Part shown: positions 33,947-46,585 of the stretch, piece after piece
Numbering within the stretch: position 1 is the first letter of the stretch
How the letters are laid out: the number at the start of each line of letters is the position of its first letter
Origin: Lantana camara
Lineage: Eukaryota > Streptophyta > Magnoliopsida > Lamiales > Verbenaceae
Length of the DNA stretch: 64,000 nt
NCBI GenBank assembly: GCA_037501455.1
Contig: CM074860.1
Coordinates: forward strand, 47,502,501-47,566,500
Direction of reading: 5' to 3'
Translations under genes and position numbers: made by a program
The notes under the pieces: generated by a model
Told to the model about the DNA's origin: nothing
The model's input: the letters and a program-made list of their open reading frames with translations, nothing else
The model's database searches: none

Positions 33947-35885
33947 CATGCATGCATTCTCTAGTATATATATATATATATATACACACACATGCACACA
34001 CACAACAGTACATGCATGCAAACAATTAAAAAAAAAACATATGCATGCCTAATATTTTAAACATGCATACACTACTACAATCAAACCCACAACCAACATG
34101 CATGCAGGAAGAAAAGGAAAGCAGCAGTAGTTCAGCAGCCCCAATTCAAAAGTATGACACTGTCGTGTCCGATTTTATAAAATTCAGGTAACCATGTCGA
34201 CACATCAACACGGCCTCGCCCATTTTTCATTGAATTTGGGCGCGACCGTATTGCCTTCCTTCTCGCAACACGCAGAAGTTTCAGCAGCAAAATGTAGGGG
34301 AGGAGCAGCAGTTTCACGCAGCAACTTAGGAACAACCAACCAACATATAAAGGCATGAAAGAATGCAGCAGCAATATAGCATGAACAAGCCACTTAAATG
34401 CCTTAAAACTGACAGCAACAAGCAAGGAAAACGCAGCAGTTTGACAGCAAGAAAAACCAGTCCAAAACAGGGCAAAAATCACGTAAAAACAGGGCAACAA
34501 CTGATCTCCTTTATCCCATCATGTTCAGGTAACTTAGGCCATCTCATACGCAGCAAAACAACACCAATTCAACATATAAATCAGTCCCAAAGGAGCTCAA
34601 ACGTGAGATGCAGGTATACGTGACCATTATATGAATTTTCCCCAAAGTGCCATTAATGATATCTCATGAATACTTCAACTACCATGCAATAAATGATCAT
34701 AAATGAGAAGAGGATGTCAAAACAATCATATTCAAGCTTGGAATCACTCAAAACCATCAAGAATTGAAAGAGATCAACATAAATGCTCTGAACCTTACTA
34801 TTCCATGAATCAACCATATGTTCATGAAACCATGATCAAAATTGGGGATGCATAGCTTAAAATGAAACATATTGGATGTATATTACAACCCTAAGCTTAA
34901 CTTGTTGATTGGATGAAGGTTGGAAGAGATTTGAGCTCCAAAATCTCCAACGAAGGCAAGGTTGCGAAAATGACAGGAAGGCAGTGTCTTTGGCTGAGAT
35001 TTCTGATTTGTGAGAGGGTTGGTTCGGTTAAGGGAGGGTATAACAGGTTAGGTGGTTGAGTTAGGGTTCCATAGCATCAAACCATGGTTAAATTGGTTAG
35101 AGTTTTGATGAGTTATGGTCATTTTAGTAAAACATGGCAGTTTTGTCGCCGTTTCGTTTTTCGGTTGAGTTTCGGAGGTTCAAATGACTTTAGAAAAATA
35201 TAAGGCTAAGTTCACTAAACCTGAATTTTTGTTGCAAGTTCAGCGAAGTTGACGGAACTCGATTCCGAGTTCCCGAGCTAAAGATATCAATTACGGAACC
35301 AAGGGTGCGCTAATTGCTCGTTAGCCCCCGACTTGGATTCCAAAAACAAATTAAATTCGTAACTCATGCAAATGAACCCAAAAATACGAAACGAACATAT
35401 ATTCATATTAAAGACACGTATATCTCTGACATATTCAAATTGCACAAAATTTCGGTATCAAATCATATAGAAACGAAGCACGTAAATGTCAATCATAAGC
35501 AATGCAACAAGAAAATCCATAACATTAACAAATAATATGCAAATTAAATTCGTAATTAAATAAAAAAAAAATGAAGGTAAGGTCAATGAAATTGGAATAA
35601 CATTTAATGTTGGTTAACATGATTGAATTCCATAATTAATTAATACAATTTAGAGCATTAACATATAAATTAATATTAATAACAAAGTGCACCAATTAAT
35701 TTCAATTAAAGTAAATGGACGAAATTAATTAAATATTGAATATTAATTAACTTAGAATATAAATAATTACGATTTTAATATTTAAAATAAAATTAAATAT
35801 ATAAAAAAATTAATAAATAATTATTTCGTGTAATTTGGTAAACATTTACGTCATACTTGTACGGCCGAAATATCGGGGCGTCACA
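32191..35885 (-). mobile_element. Element C 3' LTR
   Basis: 3,695 bp, TGTAGCACCC... to ...GGGGCGTCACA on the plus strand. It carries CCACATCCCTCGTA (32213-32226), the GCTAGGCGGG/CCCGCCTAGC pair (32306-32315 and 32559-32568), a low-complexity zone at 33700-34110 and a weak palindrome GACACTGTCGTGTC (34156-34169). It is related to H but longer, mainly through the low-complexity zone. The frames at 33780-34052 and 34132-34500 are chance frames. Confidence 0.9.
33890..33945. repeat. AT microsatellite in C LTR
   Basis: About 56 bases of alternating A and T, followed by GCATGCATGCAT and further short TA and CA runs. Confidence 0.95.
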
Positions 35886-35899
35886 ACCTCTCTCCCTTA
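35886..35899 (-). other. Polypurine tract of C
   Basis: Minus strand TAAGGGAGAGAGGT directly adjoins the 3' LTR. Confidence 0.85.
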
Positions 35900-35913
35900 A
35901 AAGAATCCGTCCT

Positions 35914-36974
35914 CGGATTCATTGGTCGCCCGGAAACAATTCGGGATGAAATCTTTTCATCTTATCCTCTGTCTCCCACGTAGCCTCTTCCGTTTTATCA
36001 CTTCTCTATAAGACTTTAACTAGTGGGATTTGCCGGTTTCTTAATTCTTGCAATTTTCGATCCAAAATTCTAACCGGTTTCTGAATGAAGGTAAGGTTAG
36101 GCTCAAGTTCCACCTCCTCAACGGGTAAGATCTCGGATTCCTCCGGATAATATTTCCAAAGCTGAGACACATGAAATACATTATGAATTCCGGTCAAACT
36201 CGGAGGTAGGTCCAAACGGTAGGCCGTATCTCCAATTTTCTCAAGAATTTCATACGGTCCTACATACCGAGGAATCAATTTTCCTCCTTTTCCAATCCTC
36301 GAGAATCCCTTACGCGGCGAAGCTTTTAAGAATACCCTATCACCAATCTCAAACTTAAGATCTTTCCTTCGGTGATCGGCATAGCTTTTCTGTCGATCCT
36401 GGGCTGCTTTCATTCGTTGTCTGATTATTTGGACCTTATCAATTGCCTCTTGCACGACCTTAGAGGGTTTTTTCTTTTTCTCCCCTCGTTTCACACCTTC
36501 TTGTTTGGTCCAATTCCATTCCTCTAAATAAAAGAACAACGGTGACTTGCATTTTCATCCGTAGAGAGCCTCATATGGAGCCATTTCTATCGATGCTTGA
36601 AAACTGTTATTATAGGCGAATTCAATCAAATGCAATTGCTCATTCCACGAACTCAAAAAATCGAATGCACATGCTCTCAACAGATCCTCAAAATATTTAA
36701 TTAATCTCTTTGATTGCCCGTCTGTCTGAGGATGGAAAGCTGCGCTGAATTGAAGCCTCGTTCCCAGATTCCTTCGCAATTCTTGCCAAAATCTAGAAGT
36801 GAACCTCGGATCCCGATCTGATACAATGCTAACTGGCACGCCATGAAGTCGGACAATTTCATCAACATATTTCTTAGCTAACTTATTCACCTTATCCGAC
36901 ATCCGAATAGCACGAAAATGCGCCGATTTCGTCAGTCGATCCACGATCACCCAAATTGCATCTAAACCACCTCT
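35914..36974 (-). pseudogene. pol: Element C integrase core, GPY/F and chromodomain (broken)
   Basis: Reading leftward from D: integrase core ([39 protein letters not shown]), GPY/F (YVGPYEILEKIG) and chromodomain (VRILDRKLQELRNRQIPLVKVL). Stops interrupt the frame at 36555-36557 (TGA, where E has Arg in YGRKC) and 36006-36008 (TAG, where E has Trp in KVLWK). The Glu of the DDE triad, in QSER of relatives, is Lys here (QSKR), which should abolish integration activity. The frame's natural end is about 35914, before the PPT. D splits the gene at the boundary with GLPRVRG. Confidence 0.88.
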
Positions 36975-37212
36975 TGTAGCGCCCCTATACACTACAACCC
37001 CGCACCAAAGTATCTCCCGAGTGGATGTGAGGCCTAGCACCCGAGAAACACTCCGACGAACGGACAGTGCTATACAATATTAGAGTATTAGAACACTGCA
37101 GCGGAAATTTTATAATTTAAAAACTTTCAATACTATGATAGGGGAATGCAATAAATAAGCCAGTAATGGCATAGTATAGATATCAAAAGTAGTGACCATG
37201 CCGTAATAGATA
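36975..37212 (-). mobile_element. Element D 3' LTR remnant
   Basis: It matches 38105-38342 with only a few differences (CGCACC/CGTACC, CCGAGT/CCCAGT, GACGAAC/GGCGAAC). Similarity stops after ATAGATA, where gag sequence begins, marking the deletion breakpoint. Confidence 0.92.
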
Positions 37213-37790
37213 AGTAGGTCCGGTTTCAATCCATCAACAAATCTCTTTGTTTTGCGACGCTCGTCACTCAAGATGTGTGGTGCATATTGTATTAACCTAA
37301 CAAACTTGGCCTCGTATTCAGCTACTGACATATACCCTTGTACTAAATTCATGAACTCGGCCTCTCGAGCATCCCTGGTTACTTGAGGAATGTACTTATG
37401 CTGAAATTCCCTTACAAACTCAATCCAATTATTTTGAACTCCGGTATCCAACCATCTCTGCTTGACATGCTTCCACCAACTTAATGCCGCTTCTTCCAAT
37501 AAAAAGGTTGCATATTGTACTCGTTTTGGATCTTCGGGGTAAATATCCATTACCTCATATATCTTTTCAAGGCTTGCAATCCAATTTTCTGCCTTAAGGT
37601 CATTGGGTTCCCCGAAGAACTTTGGTGGATTCAACTGAAGGAACATTTCCAAAGTTCTTTCATTTCCATGATTAGGTACTGGCACGTATGTCTGCATAAA
37701 CTGTCTAAAGGCCTCCGCTATATCTAGTGCTCCTGTGGGAGTTGTTGTGGCTGATGGTGTCTGATTGCGTTGGGTTGTTGGTAGTGACAT
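37213..37790 (-). pseudogene. gag: Element D gag, N-terminal fragment
   Basis: The start MSLPTTQRNQ is at 37790, about 295 bp from the primer site. Capsid motifs follow: [51 protein letters not shown] and RRKTKRFVDGLKPDL. At 37213 the frame runs into LTR sequence, so about 190 of the roughly 300 gag residues remain and the zinc knuckle is missing. The capsid resembles E ([19 protein letters not shown]), placing D and E in one sub-branch. The longer open frame upstream of 37790 has no gag features and is probably untranslated leader. Confidence 0.88.
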
Positions 37791-38085
37791 TATGATGCTA
37801 GAATCACAATCGCATTGGAAAATATAATGCATGGAGGTTAAATAATGATTCACAGATTGACACAAACTTAATAAATTCAAATATAACACTAAAATTATGA
37901 ACACATAATATGTACAAGGAATAAGCATGATGCACTAAGGGCCCTACTGGTATCTTGAAGTAATTCTTAGGACTCGAGATATGAACATGCAGAAGAGCAA
38001 TAATAAATTATTTTAAAGTGTTGCATTTTTGAAAGACTTAAACATTTTTAAGAAAGAGCACCTAGGGTACTAGAGTAACCCGGTT

Positions 38086-38097
38086 GCTCTGATACCA
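38086..38097 (-). other. Primer-binding site of D
   Basis: GCTCTGATACCA on the plus strand is the complement of TGGTATCAGAGC, seven bases from the 5' LTR end at 38105. Confidence 0.92.
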
Positions 38098-38104
38098 CTT
38101 TAGT

Positions 38105-41100
38105 TGTAGCGCCCCTATACACTACAACCCCGTACCAAAGTATCTCCCCAGTGGATGTGAGGCCTAGCACCCGAGAAACACTCCGGCGAACGGACAGTGC
38201 TATACAATATCAGAGTATTAGAACACTACAGCGGAAATTTTATAATTTAAAAACTTTCAAAACTATGATAGGGGAATGCAATAAATAAGCCAGTAATGGC
38301 ATATTATAGATATCAAAAGTAGTGACCATGCCGTAATAGATAATTACAAGCTCGGAAGCATAACTTATTCTAAAGATCCTTGAACTATCATGCTAACGAG
38401 AAGACACACTAGGCTTTAAGATACCTTCTAGTAAGCGTCCGTTAAACCTGAAACCATGAGTTGTAAAGTGCGAGGGTTAGTCAAAGTGACTAAGTGAGGG
38501 GGTAGTTGGAACTACATATATATACGTATAGGTATATTTGAAAAGTGTTTGACTATAAAAGTTGGAGTTTGATACTGTTAATAAAATAATAGATTGATAG
38601 TATTATACCGGAAATCAATAAAATAATAATCAATACAAATATCTGGTTCATATTTATTTTGAGAAAAAGGGGAATAAGGGGACTGGGCATCAGATTCTTG
38701 AAAATATGAATCGTACGATAATAAAGTAATAATGCCCTACAAGTAGGCGTTCTCCATCCTTTACTCCTTAAACAGAATGAAATCAAAAATAACAGAATCA
38801 ATCCAGCCTTCTTCATCCATGATCTGTCGGGAGCAACCCCTCGAGATCCAGATACAGACAGAGGGAGGGACGTACCTTTCCCGTCACTTAATGTGGAATA
38901 ACCAACCTCCAGTTAAACCAACATTAAGCTCAGATTTGGCGGCAGGTATAGTAATAGACGATGGCCCTTGCCACGCGGCTATTAGTTCTACAGTACCACC
39001 GGGCCCAACAGATACAGATACAGATCTTGCATTTTAAATACAGAGTAGACTTACATCATATCAATACTCACCAAAATGGACTTCAGTATGATATGTTTGT
39101 AACTTATACTTAAACAAGGATTTTAATTTATATAATAGGAAAATAGATATCCTTGTATCAGATATTTTCCCAGGAAGGGGATAATACTATAATTAGGGAA
39201 AATAAGACTGATCCCTTATTGGGATAAATAATAAAATATTTTATATGTAGACTCATGATCCCAGTTGAAAATATTTTAACCTCACCTGCTATGATACGGA
39301 ATCAAGTAAAGTATTCGGGGTTCCACTGTCCAGACCTAGTTCCTGAAAGTAGTGAACTACTACGGACTTAGAGAACTAGGTTCTTTCTATACTAATGCGA
39401 CATATGAATGACTACAATTAAGGCATATTGTAACAAGGAGTAATAGTAAGGTACAGGAAATTCGGTAATCTAGAATTGAAATATTATTGTAAAACACACT
39501 GATACCAAAGTCATACAACCGAATTAATCAAGAAATTCTTATTCAATTCATGAGTCCAAGTTAAGGTTTTATTTTTAATAAAGGTGAACCCGATTTTGAA
39601 AACGTTATTTAATCCCCGATTTTAAAATCGTTAGATAAAAGTCCTTTCATAAAAATCCTAATTTTTAATTTATATTAATTATTGAAATTATTACATGATA
39701 TTATTGGTCAAAATTCATATTTAAAGTCAAAAGTTAGGGTTACAATTGAAAAACGGTTACTATTTAAACATAGGGGTTTAAATACTTTTAAACATAAAAT
39801 CAAGCACACACTTACACACACTAGGACACGGTACACATACATATTTCAAGAACATCAAGAACATGTTCTTCATCATGTTTGAATATTCATAAGATGTTCT
39901 AGTTATTCTTGATCGAATTCATAGTCATAACATAAGATTAAAGAATAAATGAGCATAATATATAAACTTTTCATGAAATATGATTCATAAATAAATTCCT
40001 AAACATGAATTTATTCAAATCTTTAAGTATTCATAAAATTTTCTACACATGCTTGATTATATTCATATTCATAACATAAGATTTGAAGCATAATATAGCA
40101 AAATATATAAACTCTCTATGAAAAATAATTCCAAACAAATTATTCTAGGCATGAATTTAATCAAACAAGATCATAATCATTTAAATACATACTCACATTG
40201 TATCATATCATAATTCATGCATTTAATTAAATAAAATTCCATAATGTGCACACATTGTATTTAACTAACAATTATGCACATATTTCATAAAATAAAATTC
40301 CTAAAGCATAATTTAATTAATCCTAGACATGCTACTATTATTATTATACTAAGAACATAATATAAAGCATGAACTAATAAAAGAAAAACTCACCTTAGAG
40401 AGAGAGAGGGTGAATGGCGTGAGGTTGGGAGAGAAAGGGAGTGATTTTTCTGTGTTGATTTGTGAGGTATAAATGAGGCTTGAGGGGGGTATTTATAGGT
40501 AGTCATGAGGGGTCTTTAAGCAATTTATGAAAGTTTATGGAATATGTGGTTGTCTAATATTTCAACAAATGCTTGGTAATTAAATGAGAAATGTGGTTGA
40601 ACTATAGCTTAAACAAATGCTTGGTAATTAAATAGGATTTGTGGAGAAATGGTATCCATTTAATAAAACTTTCTACAAGGTTTATTTTGGAATAAAAATA
40701 AATGTAAAATGATATAAAATTCATTTAAGAGTCGAGAGGTAAAACGTTGAAGTAGTAAATTAATGAAGGAACGTGTGAAAAATAAGCTTCGTTTTGATTA
40801 TTAATGTGGAATATTTAGACTTTTCGTTTATAAACTATGAATATTAAAGATGATGAAAATCATAAGAAAATTATATAAACGAAGCTATGATAAAGTTTAG
40901 AGTTTGGAAAAATCATTATAATGCAGAGAAAAATTCAAGAATCGTTCTAAGTATAATTTCGAATATTGAATAAAAGATAATTGTTTAAAATAAAATGATG
41001 ATTTTTAAAAAGGAAAATATTTATAAAATATGCTATGGGTGGAATCGAATTTTTGGTAAATGCATGAAAATTCATAAAATAATTTAAGAATCGTTTCGGT

Positions 41101-41435
41101 TATAATATTGAATATCAAAAAGTAGATGAGTAAGGATTTATTTATGATCGAATTATAAGCTAGGGTTTTTACCAGTTTTTGATACTACTAGAGTTAGGAT
41201 GGGAATTATGGTTCACGGAGAGTAACACGATACTCGAAATAATGTGAGGATTCTTTTGGTAACAATAATGGGTAGTGAAAGTGCTTCGGGAGATGTAGGA
41301 ATATTTTTGAGCTGTAGGGGTATTTTCGTAATTTTCAACCTAAAATTGTAGGAACAGGTTTTGAAGCATATGAAGGGGTTTTAGGTGCTAGAAGGGAATG
41401 AATACTAGAATTCTAGGATTCTATGAAAAGAGTTT
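38105..41435 (-). mobile_element. Element D 5' LTR, main part
   Basis: 3,331 bp from TGTAGCGCCCC to AGTTT, where E is inserted. It includes a good TATA box (40490-40497, minus). It lacks the terminal block and the inverted GCTAGGCGGG pair seen in A, B, C, G and H. No coding content is recognised. Confidence 0.9.
40490..40497 (-). promoter_or_regulatory. TATA box of D LTR
   Basis: Minus strand reads CCTATAAATACCCCCC, a consensus plant TATA box, about 1.1 kb from the LTR start once E is removed. Confidence 0.6.
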
Positions 41436-42301
41436 TGTAACGCCCCCACCCGTACCAGAACAAGAGGAGAGCGGCGTCTCAACCCCCGCACTGAAGCACC
41501 CCTCAAGTAATGGTGTGAGTCATCACTCAAGAAATACTCCAGCGAACGGCTGTCTATCAGAACTATACATGTACAACGATGTGGCTATGCAGCGGAAAAT
41601 CAGAGTATTTTAAAACTTTTCAAAACATGTGCGTGATGGCATGTAACAAGCAAGAACATATTGATCGTGTAAGAGAGACTCGGCATATCAGAACATATAA
41701 CAGATGAACATATAAGTACCGATACAACAGAGTTCAAATATCGGTAACAGAGTAGCCGAAAGAGTATAACAAAGATACTCAAGTATTCAGAAACATATAC
41801 AGAAGTATAAAGTGATGCAGCCATAAAACATATGCAGGACACAAAAGAGGAAGTAATACTAAGTCCTGACAGAAACAAAAATGACAATCTAGAGCTTCAA
41901 GATACCTCTAGACTGCGGCTGCAAGACCTGAAACCACGAGGCAAGAAAACGGGAGAGGTATTAGCCAAAAGGACTAAGTGAGGGAATACTTTAAAGAAAG
42001 TACTGAATTAAAGAACTTGAAGTAAAGTTCGAAAGTGTTAAATGCAATGCTTTAATGAAGAACTTGAAACAAGTTCGATTGATAAAACTCTTTGAATGCG
42101 ATGCTGTAAAAGAATGCACGTTATAAAACATTTTCATGAATGCTATCACACGCGCACACATATGCTGTTGATGGTTCATAGTTCTTTCATAAAATGGGAT
42201 AAGGGTAAAGTGAACTTTTCCAGATATGAACCATCCTTTATGAAACATAATTTTGCCCGCAAGCTAGGCTTCTCCATCCTTACTCCAGAAAACATGATTC
42301 G

Positions 42302-42460
42302 GTAGAGTGTCGGACCAGGATCGACAATAATTCCACGTATAGTAGAGTATCGGACCAGGATCAACAATAACCCCACATAAAGTAGAGCATTGGACCAAGG
42401 TCAACAACAACTCGGTACACAGTAGACTATTGGACCAAGGTCAACAACAACTCTTACCAA
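42302..42460. repeat. 40-bp tandem repeat, four units, E 3' LTR
   Basis: Units begin GTAGAG at 42302, 42342 and 42382 and GTAGAC at 42422. Each holds GGACCARGRTCRACAAYAA. The same array is in the other LTR at 52715-52873. Confidence 0.9.
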
Positions 42461-43518
42461 CACATACAAACATGCACCATCCTCCACCGGTTGTCACTTC
42501 GGGTAGCTAGCCCTAGGCGACCTGTAAACATGTAATGGGAACAGATTCGCTGTCCGTTCCCAGACAAATTGTCCTGACTTAACAAACCTCCTGTTAAAAG
42601 TCGGTGTCAATAGTCTAAGTGTGGCGGCCGGTATTGGTGATGTCGTTGGCGCTCACCTCCCGAACATCACCTCCACACATAACCGCCGGGCCCAAACTGT
42701 AAACTGTATGCTTGCATTTAAGATTAGCAGTGACCAGAGTAACACTCCAGTATACTAACTTATAACATGTGAAACTGTAACTGTAACATATGATGCTGTT
42801 TGTAAAACATATGATTCTGTCTGAAAACATGTGAAACTGTCTGTAAACTGTACTTTGAAAACATATGCAAAACATGTAACTGTCTTTGAACAAGAATGCA
42901 GAACTTTGGAAAACATGTACTGTTGATCAAGGTATACTATTAAAGTATGAATGATCCTTTCAAGAGAATGTCCCGATAAAAGGGAGTAGTTCAAAACAAG
43001 GTTTAGCTTTGAATTTCAAAACATATGATACGATAGTATAATCGTGGTTCCAGTTGGAAAACATTTATAACTTCACCTCACCTAATAGTAACAAAGGTAG
43101 GTAGACAGATTATGCGGTGCCCTGGGGATCCCAGTGCTCAACTTTAACTCCTGTAGGTGGTGTACTAGAGTGAGCTTAACAACTAAGACCCACTACTAAC
43201 CAAGATGCATATGAAATGCATGAAACAATGAACAAGGAACATGTAAAGAACATGTAACACAAGAGAGTAATACCATTTAAGGTATTCAAGAAAGGTAACA
43301 CACAAAGGAATACGTCAAAGTGAGTTACTCTTAACGTTAGACTATGATCTTACTATAACCGAGTAAGCTTTAGTCAAATTATGAATCCTATCGCAAACCT
43401 TAGGTTAAGAAACAAGTCCACGAAAGAAAACACATTTTGAAAACACATTTTAGACCCTGGATATGGAAACCCTAGGTGCAAATGTCTATTAGGAAAGCAC
43501 AAGTTTTAATTCATTTTT

Positions 43519-43702
43519 ACTATTCAAAAGCACTATTCAAAAGTACTATTCAAGATTACTATTCACAGGTTACTATTCACATGTCGGGTCAAAGGGTCGG
43601 GTCAAACCCTTACTATACACACACCCACACACACACGGTACACACACACACCATGCACGAACACACACACACACACGGCATGCACACACACACACACCCT
43701 AA
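43519..43702. repeat. ACTATTCA words and CA-rich tract, E 3' LTR
   Basis: Five ACTATTCA words spaced roughly 12-15 bp apart (43519-43580) are followed by a doubled GGGTCGGGTCAAA-like sequence and interrupted CA repeats to 43702. Confidence 0.85.
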
Positions 43703-44497
43703 TCAAATTATGATCTTGATTATAACCTATAGTTTCAAGTTCATGTTAATATAATCAAGTGTGATCTAGGTTAAAGGTATAACCTATAGTTAAGAGATCC
43801 AATTAAGGCATAAGATCAAGTTATGAAACACTATTCTATCTTAGGTTATAACATGTGACACTATTAAAGTGTACAACATGATCAAGGCACTAATCCATTA
43901 ATCCAAATCATATCATAAACTCAATTCATAATCAAGAGTCATATAACAATGTGACAACATGTCACAACATATATCATACCATACCATATCATATATCATG
44001 AACCTTTAGGCATGTAACATGTAACAATTGAATTCCATATCAACATGTAACAAGTTGTAACATAATAAATTGTAACTCACTATTCCATTAGCAAACATGT
44101 ATGAACATAATTTAAATTCCATAATCATGCATCAATTCTCATAATATAACAATCATATCACATGATCAAAGCATATACTAGAGCAATTGATAACATATTC
44201 ATGTATATACTAAACAATTAAAACATATAAACAACTATTGAAACATATCATAAAAACTATATAATAAATGCATAAAATAAAATCCTATATGGCTTAGGGA
44301 AGACCCTAATACCCAACCTAAACATAATATAAACATACCATAACATAAAAACATAAACTAAACTAACATAACATAAAAACAAAACAAACTAACCTAGCTA
44401 CAAGGGGGGGTGGCCGACGGCAATGAGGGGGAGAGGGAGAGAAGAAAGGGTGTTGTTAACACAACTTTGAGCAAGGAATGCAATGCCTCTTGGCCTC

Positions 44498-44505
44498 TAT
44501 TTATA
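44498..44505 (-). promoter_or_regulatory. TATA box in E 3' LTR
   Basis: Minus strand GCTATAAATAGAGGCC. This is the 3' LTR copy of the promoter; the copy driving the element is at 54911-54918. Confidence 0.65.
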
Positions 44506-45577
44506 GCTGAAGATAAGCCCCTCACCTTGGAAATAAAATGTGGAGAAGGGTAGGAGAGCAAAATGAGATAGATTCTCTTGGAAGCTTTAGGCATGTTGAA
44601 GCTAAAATGGGACTGCTGGGGGTATTTCTGTAATTTCGTCCCCCATGGCTCAAGGATAAGTGGCTGGAAGTTTAACCATTCCGACGGCAAGAAAATTAGC
44701 TTCGAAACGCATATTCATTCGTCGAAATCGGATTTACCGTTTGAAAGATACATTCGTTTTAGTGAATAAAAGTTTTGAGCTCGAAACTCGACATGAGTGA
44801 AAAACGACTTTCTAAAATGATTTTCAAGTCCGGATTGCTTCTAAAATTCAAGAAATAAATCGAGAAGCGTTTTGAGTCCAAAATCGACTATAAAACGTTT
44901 TACCGTTAAAAAGTTGAAAACGTAGGATGAATAGTGAATTCTCACGTACGAACGTACGCTTCAATTTTTCAAACTAGGACTTGAATCAAGAGTTGTAAAA
45001 CATCTCAAAAATCTTGAAATAGCTCAAGTAGTGCAAATCCGAAGAGAAAACATTTTCCGAATGAAAACCGTTCGTAAAAGGAATAGTAAACTAGGGTTTT
45101 CAAAAACGTTTTCAATAAAACAAAGTTCCGGAATGGATTTCCAAGCCAAGAATGATTTCAAAAGACTCGTCTCGACTCAAGGATCGATTCGACTGTAACT
45201 TGGGTAGAAAAAGGTATCAGAATCAAAAGATCATTTTCTGATGAATAGTAACTTTGGTCGGTAAGTTCCAAAAATACCCTTATGGCTCAAGAAAGACTTT
45301 CTGAGTTCGGGAAACAAGTTCAAACGATTGGGAAACATGTGTGATGAACCTCTAGGGTTCGAGTAACAATATGAACAAGGTAGGCTCGGGTTATGAATAG
45401 TAAACTGAATCAAAGGTCAAGAATTCCCCCTTAAAACATGTCAGAACATATACGAGCACCAAGTTCATGTAAGAATGCAATGCATGATGATTCAAAAAGT
45501 TGGATCACGGTCTATAAACGCTTTACCAATGCCCTTAACTTACTGTTTTCATCCAGGCCCTGTTTTGGGCTGTTACA

Positions 45578-45591
45578 ATCACCCCTCCTTA
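45578..45591 (-). other. Polypurine tract of E
   Basis: Minus strand TAAGGAGGGGTGAT adjoins the 3' LTR at 45577. It lies within the gag-pol reading frame. Confidence 0.85.
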
Positions 45592-46582
45592 AAGAGAATC
45601 TGTCCTCAGATTCTTCTGCTGTAACTGCAAACAACTCAGGGTGATGTTTCTGCATTTTCTCTTCTGTCTCCCAGGTTGCCTCTTCTGTCCCATGTCCCTT
45701 CCAAAGGACTTTAACTAATGGAATCTTCCTATTCCTCAGCTCTTGAAACTTCTTATCAAGAATCTTAGCGGGCTTCAAAACATAAGTCAAATCCGGTTCC
45801 AACGGTATCTCCTCTACCGGCACAACCTCTGTCTCATCCGAGAAACACTTGCGAAGCTGAGATACATGAAATACGTTGTGGATTCCTGTAAGACCTACAG
45901 GCAAATCCAATCTATAAGCAGTCAGTCCGACTCTTTCCAGTATCTCATACGGTCCAACATATCTTGGGTTTAACTTTCCACCTTTCCCAATTCGGGAAAA
46001 TCCTTTCCTTGGCGATGCCTTCAGAAATACCTTTTCGCCTACTGCGAATTCCAAATCCCTTCTTCGTCGATCAGCATAACTCTTCTGCCTGTCCTGGGCA
46101 GCTTTCATTCTCTGTCGAATGATCTGAATCTTTTCTGTCGCTTCTCTTATCCATTTGGCAGAATTCACTCTGATCGGTCCTTCCTCAGTACATCTCGCTT
46201 CATCCAAATCCCAGTATAACGGGGATCTACATTTCCTTCCATACAGAGCTTCATATGGAGCAGCTTTAATAGAAGCTTGATAACTATTATTGTATGCAAA
46301 CTCCACAAGAGGTAAACAATCTTTCCAACTTTCCTGGAAGTCCAAAGCGCAAGCTCTTAGCATATCTTCCAAGTATTTGATCATCCTTTCAGATTGTCCA
46401 TCCGTCTGAGGATGCGCTGCAGTACTGAAGTTCAACTTTGTTCCCATCAAAGTCTGAATTTCTTTCCATAAGTGCGACGTGAATTTCGGATCTCTGTCCG
46501 ACACTATACTGTTCGGGACTCCATGTAGTCTAACAATCTCTTGTTGATACAGCTTTGCCAACGTGCTGACCTTATCCGTCAT

Positions 46583-46585
46583 CTA
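46583..46585 (-). other. In-frame TAG in E integrase
   Basis: Plus-strand CTA here gives TAG in the gag-pol frame. Sequence on both sides is open and in the same frame, so a single substitution accounts for it. Confidence 0.95.

Larger units (their letters stand above)
41436..45577 (-). mobile_element. Element E 3' LTR
   Basis: On the minus strand it starts TGTAACAGCCCAAAACAG at 45577 and ends ...GGTGGGGGCGTTACA at 41436. It includes a TATA box (44498-44505), CA-rich repeats (43608-43702), five ACTATTCA words (43519-43580) and a four-unit 40-bp tandem repeat (42302-42460). Confidence 0.95.

Noticed and set aside
37791..37928. Upstream extension of D gag
   Set aside because: The frame is open, but the 46 extra residues are hydrophobic and unlike any gag start. 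MSLPTTQRN at 37790 sits where gag begins in relatives.
44394..44690. 98-codon frame repeated exactly at 54807-55103, and similar pairs
   Set aside because: Identity follows from the young E LTR pair and is not evidence of coding.
38101..45577. Endogenous pararetrovirus as the source of RT genes
   Set aside because: Gag-PR-RT-RNase H-integrase-chromodomain order, flanking LTRs and TSDs fit Ty3/gypsy; no movement protein or coat-protein layout is seen.
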